A stretch of DNA of 64,000 nt, taken from positions 1 to 64,000 of the forward strand of contig JAHBMJ010005524.1 in assembly GCA_018398765.1 (NCBI GenBank), given 5' to 3'. Below the pieces are notes generated by a model. That model did no database searches and was not told the origin of the DNA. It worked only from the letters and a program-made list of their open reading frames with translations. This stretch comes from Chromera velia. Lineage: Eukaryota > Sar > Chromeraceae. Made by a program: the position numbers and the translations under genes. Of the stretch, positions 18,196 to 28,373 are shown one piece after another (the first letter of the stretch is position 1; every line of letters begins with the position of its first letter).

Positions 18196-19006
18196 CTAAT
18201 TAATTATGCAGTGTATCTCCCCCTCCGCCGCTGATCGCGGCCGCCGCGCCACCGCATGCTAAATTTGATCAAATTCGCACGATCGATCAATTACTTCATA
18301 CTGTTGTTGAGTGTAGTCACTTGTTGATCGATTCATCCCCTGCTGCTCTGTTTGAACAGAGGGGTACTAGCATTAAAAAAATTTACTAACAACTGAAGAG
18401 ACTCTAGAGGTTAAAACCGGTTTTGTGTAGTAATCTTTTAGTGCTGAATCTCTAGAAGATAAGCTCTAAGTTTGTTTCCAACAACATTCAGACAAATGGA
18501 GACAAAACGGCAAGAAACAGAATATACAATGTCATACAACAAATACTCCTCCTTCTGAAGTTCCTGCCCTCCTCGGAGTCCCCCACAAAGGACATGGAAC
18601 GATCATGCAGCGCCACTCCACGTCATTCTCGGTCCTATCGGGAGGGTATGATAGGAGCCACTCTTAGCTAGCCTAAGGCAGCGATTCGATCTGCCAGCTG
18701 CAGACCAGCCTAGAAACCAGCCAAACAAAAAATAAAATTCTCCGGATCCTCTTCCGCGCTCTCGTGCCTCCTTTAATTCCCACATACGGTGGTGTATGCT
18801 GATAGTAACGCTATCTGCAATGCAGAGTCTAGCTTTACCATAAGCATACATACCAGACCGTGTAAAACCGTAACGTACCTAGTGATCGCATATATAATCG
18901 CATGTCAGCCTTCCAGTTAAACTTTTATATAAGTAAACGGTGGTCTGATTCAGCATTTGAAGAGCTAAGAAAAGCTTAGAAATATAGCCCAATCAAATCT
19001 CAATCA

Positions 19007-19529
19007 AAGCGTTCTACACCAATTGTGTAGTGTTACACAAAGTTAAATATATAACAATTACCCCTGACCCCCCTTTTATTACACATAAAAGTGTGTAACA
19101 ATTAGTGTGCAATAATTCTAGACAAATCCACCGTCTCTCTTATAGCACCCTCCCTGCTCCCGTCTCTGCTCTTTTTTTACCCCTGTCTCCAGTGCTCAAA
19201 AGTTCTCACTGCCACATTGCTGACGACACCATTGCTCCATAAGCAGTACCTTCAAACCGTCTTGAAGAAGAAGAAAACAAAGATGAAACGTGGAATTAAT
19301 ATAGACTAAAGTGTGTAATAATGTATTCCTAAAAGTAATAGTTTATATTAATGCATACTAAAGTGTGTACTTAATATATTCCTAAAAGTGATAGTTTGAA
19401 TTACTGCAGACTAAAGTATTTACTAATTCATTCATCAAAATTCTATTAAAATGTGTAATAAAACAATGTGTAACAAAACATTTTGAAAAAAGTGATTGTG
19501 TAATCCTACAGGATTGGTGTAAAGCGTTC
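19007..19529. mobile_element. hAT-like MITE with perfect 8-bp target-site duplication
   Basis: The element spans 19015-19521 and is flanked on both sides by AAGCGTTC (19007-19014 and 19522-19529). Its ends are TACACCAAT...ATTGGTGTA; the inverted repeats extend to about 28 bp with few mismatches, each including TGTAG and TTACACAA blocks. Inside is a roughly 54-bp tandem unit (ACTAAAGTGTGTA...ATTCCTAAAAGTGATAGTTT) present nearly three times. No coding capacity. Length and 8-bp duplication fit a non-autonomous hAT-superfamily element. Confidence 0.85.
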
Positions 19530-20001
19530 CCTTAGTGCGCGAAACCCCAGCTAGAGCGTAGCCTAGACGAAACCTCATAAAAGGCTTTCCCCAGTATATT
19601 CTACGGATAGATATCATATCGTATCATATTAGTATTATATTGGAATTTAACGTTCCAAATTTTTAAAAAAAATGGTGCATTCTGAAACCTCAGCAATGGG
19701 GCGTATCTTTGCCGTTCACAAAGGTGACTTCAGAATCTGGTAGAACCACGACAGTGCTCCACCTACTAAGGACACTAATTATATCACTATATTATTATCA
19801 CTATCACAATCGAGATAAAAAAAGTTTTACGAACAGTCAAAGGGAGTCAAATATAGTTACCAAGCATTCGATGGCATTCGATAGAAAATCAAGGAGACGG
19901 CTAGAGACAAAAATGAGTAAGTTAAACCTTTAAGGTGAAAACGGTTGTAGACTTTGGCTTACCTTACCCAATAACAGTCGATAACAGTAACCTTGGCCCT
20001 A

Positions 20002-20503
20002 GTGACCAGGTTTGATTTGATTTGATTTGATTTGAGGTTGGGCTTAACCTCAAATTAAATCTGCAGGTCTGATAGGGTTTGCTTTGACACCTCTATCAAA
20101 TCTACATCCGTCGAGTCAAATCCATCTCAAATCTGACTTTTAACCTCAAATCTGTGCCCTAGGGGGCTCTGGCCCTGGGGGGCTCTGGCCCCCAGACCCC
20201 CCGTTTTAATTAATACAAAGGTAACTTTAATATAACAAATAAAAACACATCTTAACAAAATAAAGTATTCCACCATTTTTTTAAAAAATGCTTTAAAGTT
20301 GTTTTAAATTTAATCATTTCTGCAAAGACAGTCAAAAACATAAAATTGTGAGTTATTATTTGTAAAAACTATGAGAGCTCACATGTTTGGGACCCTATAA
20401 AGTTTAACCTCAAATTTAACCTCAAATCTGTCTAGATTTGCAAATCTAGAGCCTTAACCTCAAATCAAATCAAATTCAAATCTATCAAATCAAACCTGGT
20501 TAC
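20002..20503. mobile_element. MITE with TTTGAT-rich inverted repeats and TA duplication, copy 1
   Basis: The left end GTGACCAGGTTTGATTTGAT and the right end (reverse complement GTAACCAGGTTTGATTTGAT) match at 19 of 20. Both are bounded by TA (20000-20001 and 20504-20505), as in Tc1/mariner-type insertions. Subterminal parts repeat CTTAACCTCAAAT in both orientations. No coding capacity in 502 bp. A second, longer relative lies at 22955-23849. Confidence 0.8.
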
Positions 20504-20542
20504 TACAAGTTAGCCTAAGGCTGAGAAAAGGTACATAAGGTG

Positions 20543-20615
20543 CTGGTGCTGGTGCAAAAACAAGTTTGCACCTTAAATCAGGTGCAAAACAGGTGCAAAA
20601 TAAGGTGCACCGTTT
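20543..20615. repeat. GGTGCAAAACAGGTGCA-type repeat, copy 1
   Basis: Several spaced copies of GGTGCAAAA and AGGTGCA plus an inverted TTTGCACCTT, immediately right of the 20002-20503 MITE. The same words flank the 22955-23849 MITE on both sides. Confidence 0.6.
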
Positions 20616-21485
20616 ACCCTATGAAAGCTAGGTTTCCAGGGTTGATTTCTAGTGTTCCTAACGGCCAAAAGGCGCCTCAGTCAAGGCCTAAAAGCTTTTT
20701 ATGATATAGATTTGCTACACTGATTTTTACTATACGAAACAACTTAAAATGTCACTAGAAATATCAGTGAAAATACGATAAAAGACAAAAATAAAAAATA
20801 GAATAATTAAAGACTATATATCTCTGACTGTCTCATGACTTTGGTCTCTTTCTGGGTCTCTTTTCTCAATTTAAGCAACGTTTTTCACCTGTCCAATGTT
20901 TAAATATGTTTAACGCCGTTTGCGTGCTGCACTGTAGTCCAGTTCTGTCCCTACAGTCCATAAAACCTTCAAACTGCATGATCATGCCCCTTTGGAGCAA
21001 ACTCATGAAGAAAACAACCACAAATGGTACATTTTCATGAAAACAAAAAAGAAGAAAGAATGAAATAAAAGAAGGTTTTTTTAAATTTACATTTTTTCTC
21101 TGAGCAAAGGCAAGCGAGGGCCTGATCTCAAGGCTCACGGCCCAGCCCCGTCATACCCTAGTAGTAGCTCTCTTCTTCACTCACTCCCTAGGAATGTTCT
21201 AGTATGATAAGTTCTCTTCCAACAGCCGAGACAGTCCTGCTATGCACGTACTGTTTGCTAAGGGACCGACGGTGGACTCTACCGAAATCACCATCTCCAA
21301 GATTGGTCAATATGACGGCATGCTCTCACTTCTGGGTAAGTCAAATAATCGAGCAAAAAGAATGCATGCAAAAAATTCCACTTTTGTGCGATCCGGGTGG
21401 GGACGCCGAAAAAAGTGAATAATTAATGTATGCACCTTCTACGCGCGCATCATTCGCGAGAAGTCACGGGTCTGATTGCATATAC

Positions 21486-21825
21486 NNNNNNNNNNNNNNN
21501 NNNNNNNNNNNNNNNNNNNNNNNNNNNNNNNNNNNNNNNNNNNNNNNNNNNNNNNNNNNNNNNNNNNNNNNNNNNNNNNNNNNNNNNNNNNNNNNNNNNN
21601 NNNNNNNNNNNNNNNNNNNNNNNNNNNNNNNNNNNNNNNNNNNNNNNNNNNNNNNNNNNNNNNNNNNNNNNNNNNNNNNNNNNNNNNNNNNNNNNNNNNN
21701 NNNNNNNNNNNNNNNNNNNNNNNNNNNNNNNNNNNNNNNNNNNNNNNNNNNNNNNNNNNNNNNNNNNNNNNNNNNNNNNNNNNNNNNNNNNNNNNNNNNN
21801 NNNNNNNNNNNNNNNNNNNNNNNNN
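21486..21825. other. Assembly gap (340 N)
   Basis: Run of N; the right edge is a C-run. Open frames crossing it have no meaning. Confidence 0.99.
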
Positions 21826-22954
21826 CCCCCCCCCCAAAACAACAACGGATGACAAAAAAGAATAAGAAGAGAAAGAAGAAGAGGAGAAAGAAGAAAGGGA
21901 GAAAGAAGAAGCCGTCTATCTCTTTTGTTTGCTGGCATTTGTTTGAAGCCGTCTATCTAGACAGGGCCCCGGTTTATGAAATTGAAAAGTGATTAACTGC
22001 AGTGACCGGTATACAAGACCGGTATGACTGACGACTCGCGAACGAAGGGGTGAACGCTCCTAGGAAAACTGCAATTCCCTCTATAGATGGATTTCAAACC
22101 ATCTGGAAGTACCAAACGCAACGAGAAGCCGTGACATGACAGAAAGTCAGATACAGATTTGTATGTGAGCATGCAAACTTGATGAGCCATCAGCAGACGG
22201 AAGTGATGAATGGTTCCACTTTCTAAAGCAAAGCAGCAAATTGAATGATCAAACTAAGTGCATTCTTACTGACTAAGATAGATTAAGCCCGCCAATCGTA
22301 AAGAGTACCCAGCACCAGGTTTCAAAAGCCCTTACCTACAACCGAGAGGGAGAGTGTTAACATACCTTCACGTATGCGTGTTCCCATGTGTGCGCCGTTT
22401 CTGCTTCTCTTCTTCATATAAAAACGAATCTGTGTAAAACACTGCGTTGGCATTGATCCTCGGATCATTGCTAATAAAGGTTGAGGAAGCTGTTTTACTC
22501 CCGGCAAACCGTTTAGTATTGTGTCATTGCTATGTAAACGGACTTAGTCTGCTTACTCAGCTTCTTGACTCAAACCTGTTATTCTGGTCCTTTTACCCTG
22601 GTGCGCTTCTCATTATCATGCGTGTACATGCAGTCGTTTCTGTTATATAGGGCAGCCCATAAAACAGTTCTCATGCTGCAAAGAGAAGAGGTTCTCATGT
22701 TCCAATGGACTTGATTTCATGCAGCGCATACGTTGTCGAACGTGCGTTCAGTGACCTCTGTAGCCGATTTTTATCTCAAAAATCGGCTGACCGGATTTGT
22801 TCTGCGCACCGCGGCCCGGCAACACGCGCACGTTTGCATGCATGGGGCCGTGCGAGGAGCCGCAAAGGCGGGGCCGCGGCGCGTTGCATGGCCATGACGC
22901 TGACACTTTTCACCCAATTCCATTTAATCAGGTGCAAAACATTTGCATCAGGTA

Positions 22955-23849
22955 GTGACCATGTTTGATTTGATGTGATTTGATTTAATTTGATTTGAGG
23001 TAGGGCTTAAGCTCAAATCAAATATCCAGTTAGCGAGGACCTAATGTTTAAAGACCTATCAAATACGATCAAATATTTGATCAATATGACTTTCAACCTC
23101 AAATATGAAGGTCCTGAAAAAACTTTTGCAAGTACTGATCCATCACGGCAGTTCCAACACTAACACTAGCACTAACAGCAATAGCAAACGTGTGCACGGT
23201 TCCCTGTCTTACCCCGTTGTCGTCTCTCTGCAACCAAATAGGAGCCTAGGAGCACCTTAGCTGCACTTACTCCTGGAAAGCCAAAAAGCCAGAGAAAAAG
23301 CTTTCAGGCTGAGTCTCAGCAGCTCCCACCACCGATCCGGTCCGATCAATTCTATTCACATTGAGGAAAGTGTCACTGATCATGAAAAAGATGAAAAGGA
23401 AGACTTAGTGTTATAAAACTGAGTGATTGTCACCTCAATTCTAGCCTCAATTTTGGTATGTGCTCTAACTTTATCATATCAACAAAAAGTCATATGCAAT
23501 TTCAAATCTATCTATTCTATGTTCTTAATCTCTACTACTACTAGAGTGAGTCTCAGTGACTAGACTACTAGTATAAATACACTGCCACACTGGCATTTTT
23601 TTTTATGGAACTGATAAGTTATAATTTTACATATATATTTTAAAATTTTTGAAACACACATCAGAAATGTTCTGATAACTTTTGTCATGAGACTGATAAT
23701 CAGAGTGACAGTGAGTTAGTGACTCAGTGAGGAACCCTAAGAGGTCAACCTGAAATTCTACCTCAAATATCAAATATTTGAGGTTGAAGCTCAAATCAAA
23801 TCAAATCAAATAAAATAAAATCAAATATAATCAAATCAAACATGGTCAC
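22955..23849. mobile_element. MITE with TTTGAT-rich inverted repeats and TA duplication, copy 2
   Basis: The left end reads GTGACCATGTTTGATTTGAT and the right end is the reverse complement of GTGACCATGTTTGATTTGAT, identical over 20 bp. TA flanks both ends (22953-22954, 23850-23851). The element appears inserted into a GGTGCAAAA/GCATCAGG repeat, since CATCAGG and GTGCAAAAC occur on both sides. At 895 bp it is longer than the 502-bp relative at 20002. No coding capacity. Confidence 0.82.
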
Positions 23850-23851
23850 TA

Positions 23852-23935
23852 GCATCAGGTGTATCTAGTGCAAAACAGGTGCATCTGGTGCAACTTTTTG
23901 GTTTGCACCTTTTCTGGGGTGTACCTTTTCCAAGC
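23852..23935. repeat. GGTGCAAAACAGGTGCA-type repeat, copy 2 (right half)
   Basis: GCATCAGGTGTATCTAGTGC, AAAACAGGTGCA, GGTTTGCACCTTTT. With the stretch at about 22930-22952 it forms one repeat split by the 895-bp MITE. Confidence 0.55.
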
Positions 23936-24309
23936 CCTAAGTTGGCCCTATAAAGCATTTTTTCATGCAGATGAAACCTATAATTGGGGGGGGATGCATT
24001 TTAGATCTGTTCCTAGCATGTCCGCCTTCCTTTTGTCCTTCTGTCCCTCTACGCAACACTGCAACACATCTGGCTACATTGCAACACTCTAGATTCTACT
24101 CGATCAGTCTTTTGCGATTCAGTCGTCCATGAGGATGAGTGCACTGCTGAATCCCCCCCTCTCCCCCCCTTCGACGGAGTGGCCTCGCGTGTCTCTGACT
24201 CCCTGATGCACGCACTCGCTACACGTAGGTGGGCAACTTGCAGCCAAGCTCAAATTCGGCCACACACCTTCCCATACCTCGGCCCCCACTTCTCACAATG
24301 AAACCTACA

Positions 24310-24476
24310 ACTTTTTGAATTAATACATACTAAAGTGTGTAATAATGCATTCCTAACAGTGATAGTTTGAATTAATGCATACTAAAGTATATACTAATTC
24401 ATTCATCAAATTTCTATTAAAATGTGTAATAAAACATTTTAAAAAAAGTGATTGTGTAACCCTACAGGATTGGTAT
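24310..24476. mobile_element. Truncated second copy of the 19015-19521 MITE (right end)
   Basis: Shares ACTAAAGTGTGTAATAATG, ATTCCTAACAGTGATAGTTT, CTAATTCATTCATCAAA and the end CCTACAGGATTGGTATA with the right half of the first copy. It has one fewer internal tandem unit. No left inverted repeat was found upstream, so it looks 5'-truncated. Confidence 0.75.
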
Positions 24477-24710
24477 AATTAAATCAATCAATCAAGATAG
24501 AGTCCTAGCGATTCTGTTAGATTCTATCTTAATTTAATTATGCTGATCGATCATCAGTATGTATCAGCAATGATCATGCATCAATCAGTGAACACAATGG
24601 CAAAATGGGAGAAGAAAGGAGAAGCAGAGACCGATGGAGTGAGAACACTCATTGCGTTACTTACTAGCTCCTTCACTCACCACTCCCTCCCTCACTTTCT
24701 TTCTCACTCT

Positions 24711-24712
<2 letters not shown>

Positions 24713-24781
<69 letters not shown>

Positions 24782-24833
24782 TCTCTCTCTCTCACACACA
24801 CACACGCGCGCGCGCGCACTCACTCACTCACTC
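24713..24833. repeat. Compound (CT)n(CA)n microsatellite
   Basis: CT, CA, CT, CA, CG and ACTC blocks in sequence. Confidence 0.95.
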
Positions 24834-25225
24834 AAAAAGAAAGACAGGGGGGGGCAGGGGGGGTTAAGCAAACGCTCGGTAGGTATCTGAGTGAAACAAA
24901 GTTGAACAAAAGTCGTTAAGAGCAGGGAATCCAATTTATTTGTCCAAAAAAAACGATTGAGACAGAAGTTTGTCTTCAAAAAATCCCATGATGAAGCCGT
25001 GTTCTCTAGTTCCTCCGGCTGTCCGTTTTTTTTTTTCTCCCCTAACTCTGAAAAGCAAGTCTTGCCTTCGATCGCACAGAGAAGCTTTCCTTCTCAAAAT
25101 TCCTTTCTTCTTCACTGCATTCCTTCAGACAACGAGACTCATTCTTTGTTGATTTACCGATGCCCGTTCCCTCTCCATTCTTTCCTCGACCACGAACTCA
25201 GATCCGATTCGATCGACAAGACAAG

Positions 25226-26104
25226 CTAGTTGCCCGTATAGGGAGGGTCTCCGGGGGCACGGTACCTGTCAATAGGGCTACGCACCGCGTCACTGCCGTA
25301 GTACCAGCCGTTGCCCTGCAGGTCCCCAAACAGCAGGTGGAGCGGCGCGATGGTCCCTTTCTCGGGTGGGTTGTTGGCCCCCATCCCTTTCGTGAGATCG
25401 GTGTCGATAAAGCCAGGCGTGCAGGCGTTGATGACCAGTTCAGGACGCGCCTTTGCCAGCTGCATTGTGAACACATTCAGTGAGGCTTTTGAGAGCCCAT
25501 AGGCCTCCTGAGAGAGGGTGTCTCCGATTTCTGTCAGCTTTTCCTCCAACTGCTCAACTGTGGTCGCAAAGCTTGTGAAGAACCGCGCCGTCTCCGGGTC
25601 TCTTTTGGACACAAAATTCGGTCCAGATGCAGACGAAATCATCACAATGCGAGACCCTTTCCGCAGCAGAGGGAGAAATGCTGTACAGACCCTCATGGGT
25701 CCGTAGAAATTCGTGTTCAACGTGTCCTTCGTCGATCGACCGAAGCCCACCCCCGCATTGTTCACGATACCGTACAGAGGCACATCTTGGCTCCCACACT
25801 TCTCCGAAATGATCTCGGCGGCGCTTTTCACAGAGGAGTCACTGGATACATCGAGGGGCACACACTCCAGACGCCCCACGACACCTTGGCCCATTTCGGC
25901 AACAATACTCTTCACTGCCTCTTCACCCCTCGCCTTGTCTCTAGAACCCAAAAAGACGTAAGTATCTTGCTGATCTGAGAGAATCTTCTGGCATATTGCC
26001 TTCCCGATGCCTTTATTGGCACCCGTCACAAGAATCCTCTTCGGACACTGGAGGCTGGCAGCCACAGACATGAGTAGGGAACAGAGCAGAAGTACTAAAA
26101 ACAT
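25226..26104 (-). CDS. Short-chain dehydrogenase/reductase, carbonyl reductase-like, secretory signal
   Basis: NAD(P)(H)-dependent oxidoreductase of the classical SDR family; substrate unknown. The start at 26104 gives 292 aa beginning MFLVLLLCSLLMSVAASLQC, a typical signal peptide; a TTG-initiated extension upstream was rejected. Rossmann motif TGANKGIG (about 26-33), NNAGVG, catalytic Ser in ISSAS and YGLSK (Tyr-xxx-Lys) are all present, with a TPGFIDTDL segment after them. A GNGWYYG motif near the C terminus and the insert before the catalytic Tyr resemble carbonyl reductase/menthone-reductase-like SDRs. It has no introns, unlike every other well-supported gene here, and sits alone between repeat-rich tracts. 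A retrocopy or horizontally acquired gene is possible. Location is inferred to be the endomembrane lumen or outside the cell. Confidence 0.93.
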   Translation of the reverse strand: MFLVLLLCSLLMSVAASLQCPKRILVTGANKGIGKAICQKILSDQQDTYVFLGSRDKARGEEAVKSIVAEMGQGVVGRLECVPLDVSSDSSVKSAAEIISEKCGSQDVPLYGIVNNAGVGFGRSTKDTLNTNFYGPMRVCTAFLPLLRKGSRIVMISSASGPNFVSKRDPETARFFTSFATTVEQLEEKLTEIGDTLSQEAYGLSKASLNVFTMQLAKARPELVINACTPGFIDTDLTKGMGANNPPEKGTIAPLHLLFGDLQGNGWYYGSDAVRSPIDRYRAPGDPPYTGN

Positions 26105-26961
26105 GGACTGGACTTGTCCAATCAGAATCCGTCTCCTGCAGTCGCTTTGTTTTACTAATGAAAAATGGAAGCCTACAAAAGCTGTACAGGCCTCATAAGG
26201 CTTCCACAAACAATGTCAGCAGTAAACTTAGCGCTGAGGCAACCAAGAGACTTTGCCTTTCTATTGTTCATGGCGAAGCAATGGCGAAGCATGGCGAAGC
26301 TGGGAGATCGACGGAGTTCTAGCTCAATTCTGTCGGGACCGGCAGCGGGCCTGCATGGTGGGGCGCCTCGGGCTGCAGTCGGGCATGCAGGCCGCGCGGA
26401 CGCCGCGGCTTCGGCGCCCGGCCTTCACGGGTCCCGTGGCCCGGAAAGCGTAGCTGAAGGGATCTGAAGGGCACTTACAAAGAGTTGAGGTGGTAGCGCA
26501 TATTTAAAAACTGACGCACGCAGTTTAATACCCTGGAAATATATGATATCGCTGAGAAGGCACTTTAAGGCACTTAGCAAGACTAAGTGGGACTCGAGTG
26601 TACTTGACTGGCAGCTTCTGATTCTAAAGTTAATTTTACTTTCTGGGTCAGTTATAGTCAGTTGGACACAGCATGACATAGTACGTCAGATATTCATATC
26701 CAGATATTAGGAGATATCTGCAAACCTCTATACAGGTAGTTACGTATATAGCTTAATCGTACTTTAGAGAATACAAAAAAAACTCTCAAATACTCTCAGA
26801 CGTACTTTTATACTAAAGTTTCAAGACTTGTCCAAAACACGTTTTGTATGTTTTATTATATGTTTCTTTTTTTTTTAAGTTTAAAAATAATTTTTGAAGC
26901 GAAATTAAAATATAGTATGAAAAGAGATCCATCGAGTTACCAAAATCCGTCGCTAAAGTGC

Positions 26962-27446
26962 GCTAGAATTACCTCCCTAACACTACAAGCCACTTAAATT
27001 TTTTTTTGCTATCGCGGATAGACTTAAAAGTCCACGCCTATGTCTTAAAAGTCTACACCACAGACGCAGACTATGTCTTAAAAATTTATGCCGCATGTAC
27101 GGATTATCTTTTGAAAGTCTGTGCCGCAAGTGTGGACTATATATCTTGAATCTGAGCTCAATTTAGCTCAATTTGAAGATCTGAGTACATCTGAGCTCAA
27201 TCTAAAGATAATATAATTATGACGGTTTGCAATACAGTGTATTGATGGCCTCCTTTGATCACCTTACATGGGCCACGGGGTTGCTAAAGACTATATTCTA
27301 AGTCGCTCTATAGGAGTCGCTTTCATGGACCACTTGATCAGCCGTGCCGCAGGCGCGGACGGACTTGATCAGCCGTGCCGCTGATGTGAATAAACTTGAA
27401 TGTTCTGCTTTTAAGTGGCTCGTAGTGTCAGGAAGGTAGCTAGAAT
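26962..27446. mobile_element. hAT-like MITE with perfect 8-bp target-site duplication
   Basis: The element is 26970-27438, flanked by GCTAGAAT on both sides (26962-26969 and 27439-27446). Left end TACCTCCCTAACACTACAAG, right end (reverse complement) TACCTTCCTGACACTACGAG; the match continues through CCACTTAAA, 26 of 29. The inside holds degenerate tandem units of about 33 bp. No coding capacity in 469 bp. Different family from the 19015 element. Confidence 0.88.
27017..27146. repeat. Degenerate ~33-bp tandem repeat inside the MITE
   Basis: Successive units read TTAAAAGTCCACGCCTATGT, TTAAAAGTCTACACCACAGA, TTAAAAATTTATGCCGCATG and a diverged fourth. AGTCCACGCCTA also matches the terminal repeat of the 5198-5662 element. 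Confidence 0.6.
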
Positions 27447-28078
27447 AAATAGTAGCTGAAAGCGCCTCAATATCTCTCTACCTAGCTCTCTACATATATT
27501 AATAATTACGTTTGAATTATAAGTATTGTTTATTAAAATACTTGTTGAGTAGGAAAATACACTGTAGGTATTGTTTTTAATATCACATATGAAGTTAAGA
27601 AGATTTTGACCTATAGCTGTAGGCCTAATTTAATTTATATCGTTGCTTTGACCGGTGTTTTGCATGAAACGCTAGATGAAACGGTTCACAGTTTTAATCT
27701 CCTTTAATCGATCCGAAAATAATCGCAAATTAAGGTCTAACTCTGTTGGTCAACATTTGTCTGACACTAGCTAGGTCTGACAGTGGTTCACGTCGTCAAA
27801 CTTCACGATAGTTGACGATCATATACGATCAATTTATGTGTAATTTTCATTTCGTTGCTAAATTTTATATATTTTTTATCTAACTGTTCTAATTTTGTCG
27901 GTCATAATCCCGGGTCATTTGGTAAAAAATAGCTTCAGGTCTCAATTTTTTTGTACAATAGCGCCGCGGATGCGCCGCACTACCGTCGATCGCGGCATGG
28001 ACAGTCGACGTACGACGTCGCCGTACGTCGATCCACCCCCCGCCGTCAGGCCGCCGACTACCACATTAACTGCATGAG

Positions 28079-28328
28079 TCATGGTTCTGGATGGAAGTCT
28101 TTCTGGAGTTGCCGCTGAACAAGCTGCCAGTATCGCCCTCTCCTGTTTAAAAGTTCTGAATGGTCTCCAGATTCTGCGACTTGGCCTTTGTGCAGCACAA
28201 AGATCCGATCGGCATCCTGCAGAAGTCCGCAAGGCGACGTGCCATACCAAACCAAGCCAAAAGTGTGTCGGAGTCCATAGAAAGCTGCCATGCAGGGGCT
28301 AAAAGAAGAAGGAGAAAAAGAAAAGTAA

Positions 28329-28373
<45 letters not shown>

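Larger units (their letters stand above)
14852..18514 (+). mobile_element. Penelope-like retroelement, degenerate, no GIY-YIG domain seen
   Basis: The unit contains a Ser/Arg-rich ORF1 (15060-16131) and a reverse transcriptase (about 16170-18190). It is bracketed by a 25-bp direct repeat with one mismatch (14852-14876 and 18490-18514, shared core GGAGACAAAACGGCAAG), which may mark the element or its pseudo-LTRs. The RT carries features known from Penelope-like elements: an N-terminal LSPAERALISKGAKFV segment, a DVQSLYTNLSH motif, RYIDDLFGVW, the HPSRQKEALVTAELKRKL block, and an AWQRGRNLLECL ending. No GIY-YIG endonuclease follows. This resembles the endonuclease-deficient (Athena/Coprina-type) members, which are known from telomeric sites in other eukaryotes. 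Several stops and a frameshift show this copy is dead. Confidence 0.75.
18515..25225. other. AT-rich repeat territory without genes
   Basis: About 6.7 kb with no supportable exon on either strand. It is built from MITE-like elements (19015-19521, 20002-20503, 22955-23849, and a truncated copy around 24310-24476), GGTGCA-type repeats, short GC-rich islands (for example 22800-22890), a run of 340 N, and a microsatellite near 24713-24833. Unassigned parts (18515-19006, 20650-21480, 21840-22780, 23940-24300) show nothing I can name. Confidence 0.55.
26105..28078. other. AT-rich spacer with a MITE and GC-rich islands
   Basis: No supportable gene. Near 26270-26300 the word ATGGCGAAGC is tandemly repeated; a GC-rich island lies at about 26335-26455 and another at about 27960-28070. 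The rest is AT-rich and includes the MITE at 26970-27438. Confidence 0.45.

Noticed and set aside
21426-21992. Frames spanning the N gap
   Set aside because: Most codons are unknown bases, so there is no evidence of coding.
23960-24310. Left inverted repeat for the second copy of the 19015 MITE
   Set aside because: No TACACCAAT-like end was found in a sensible position, so the copy is treated as truncated.
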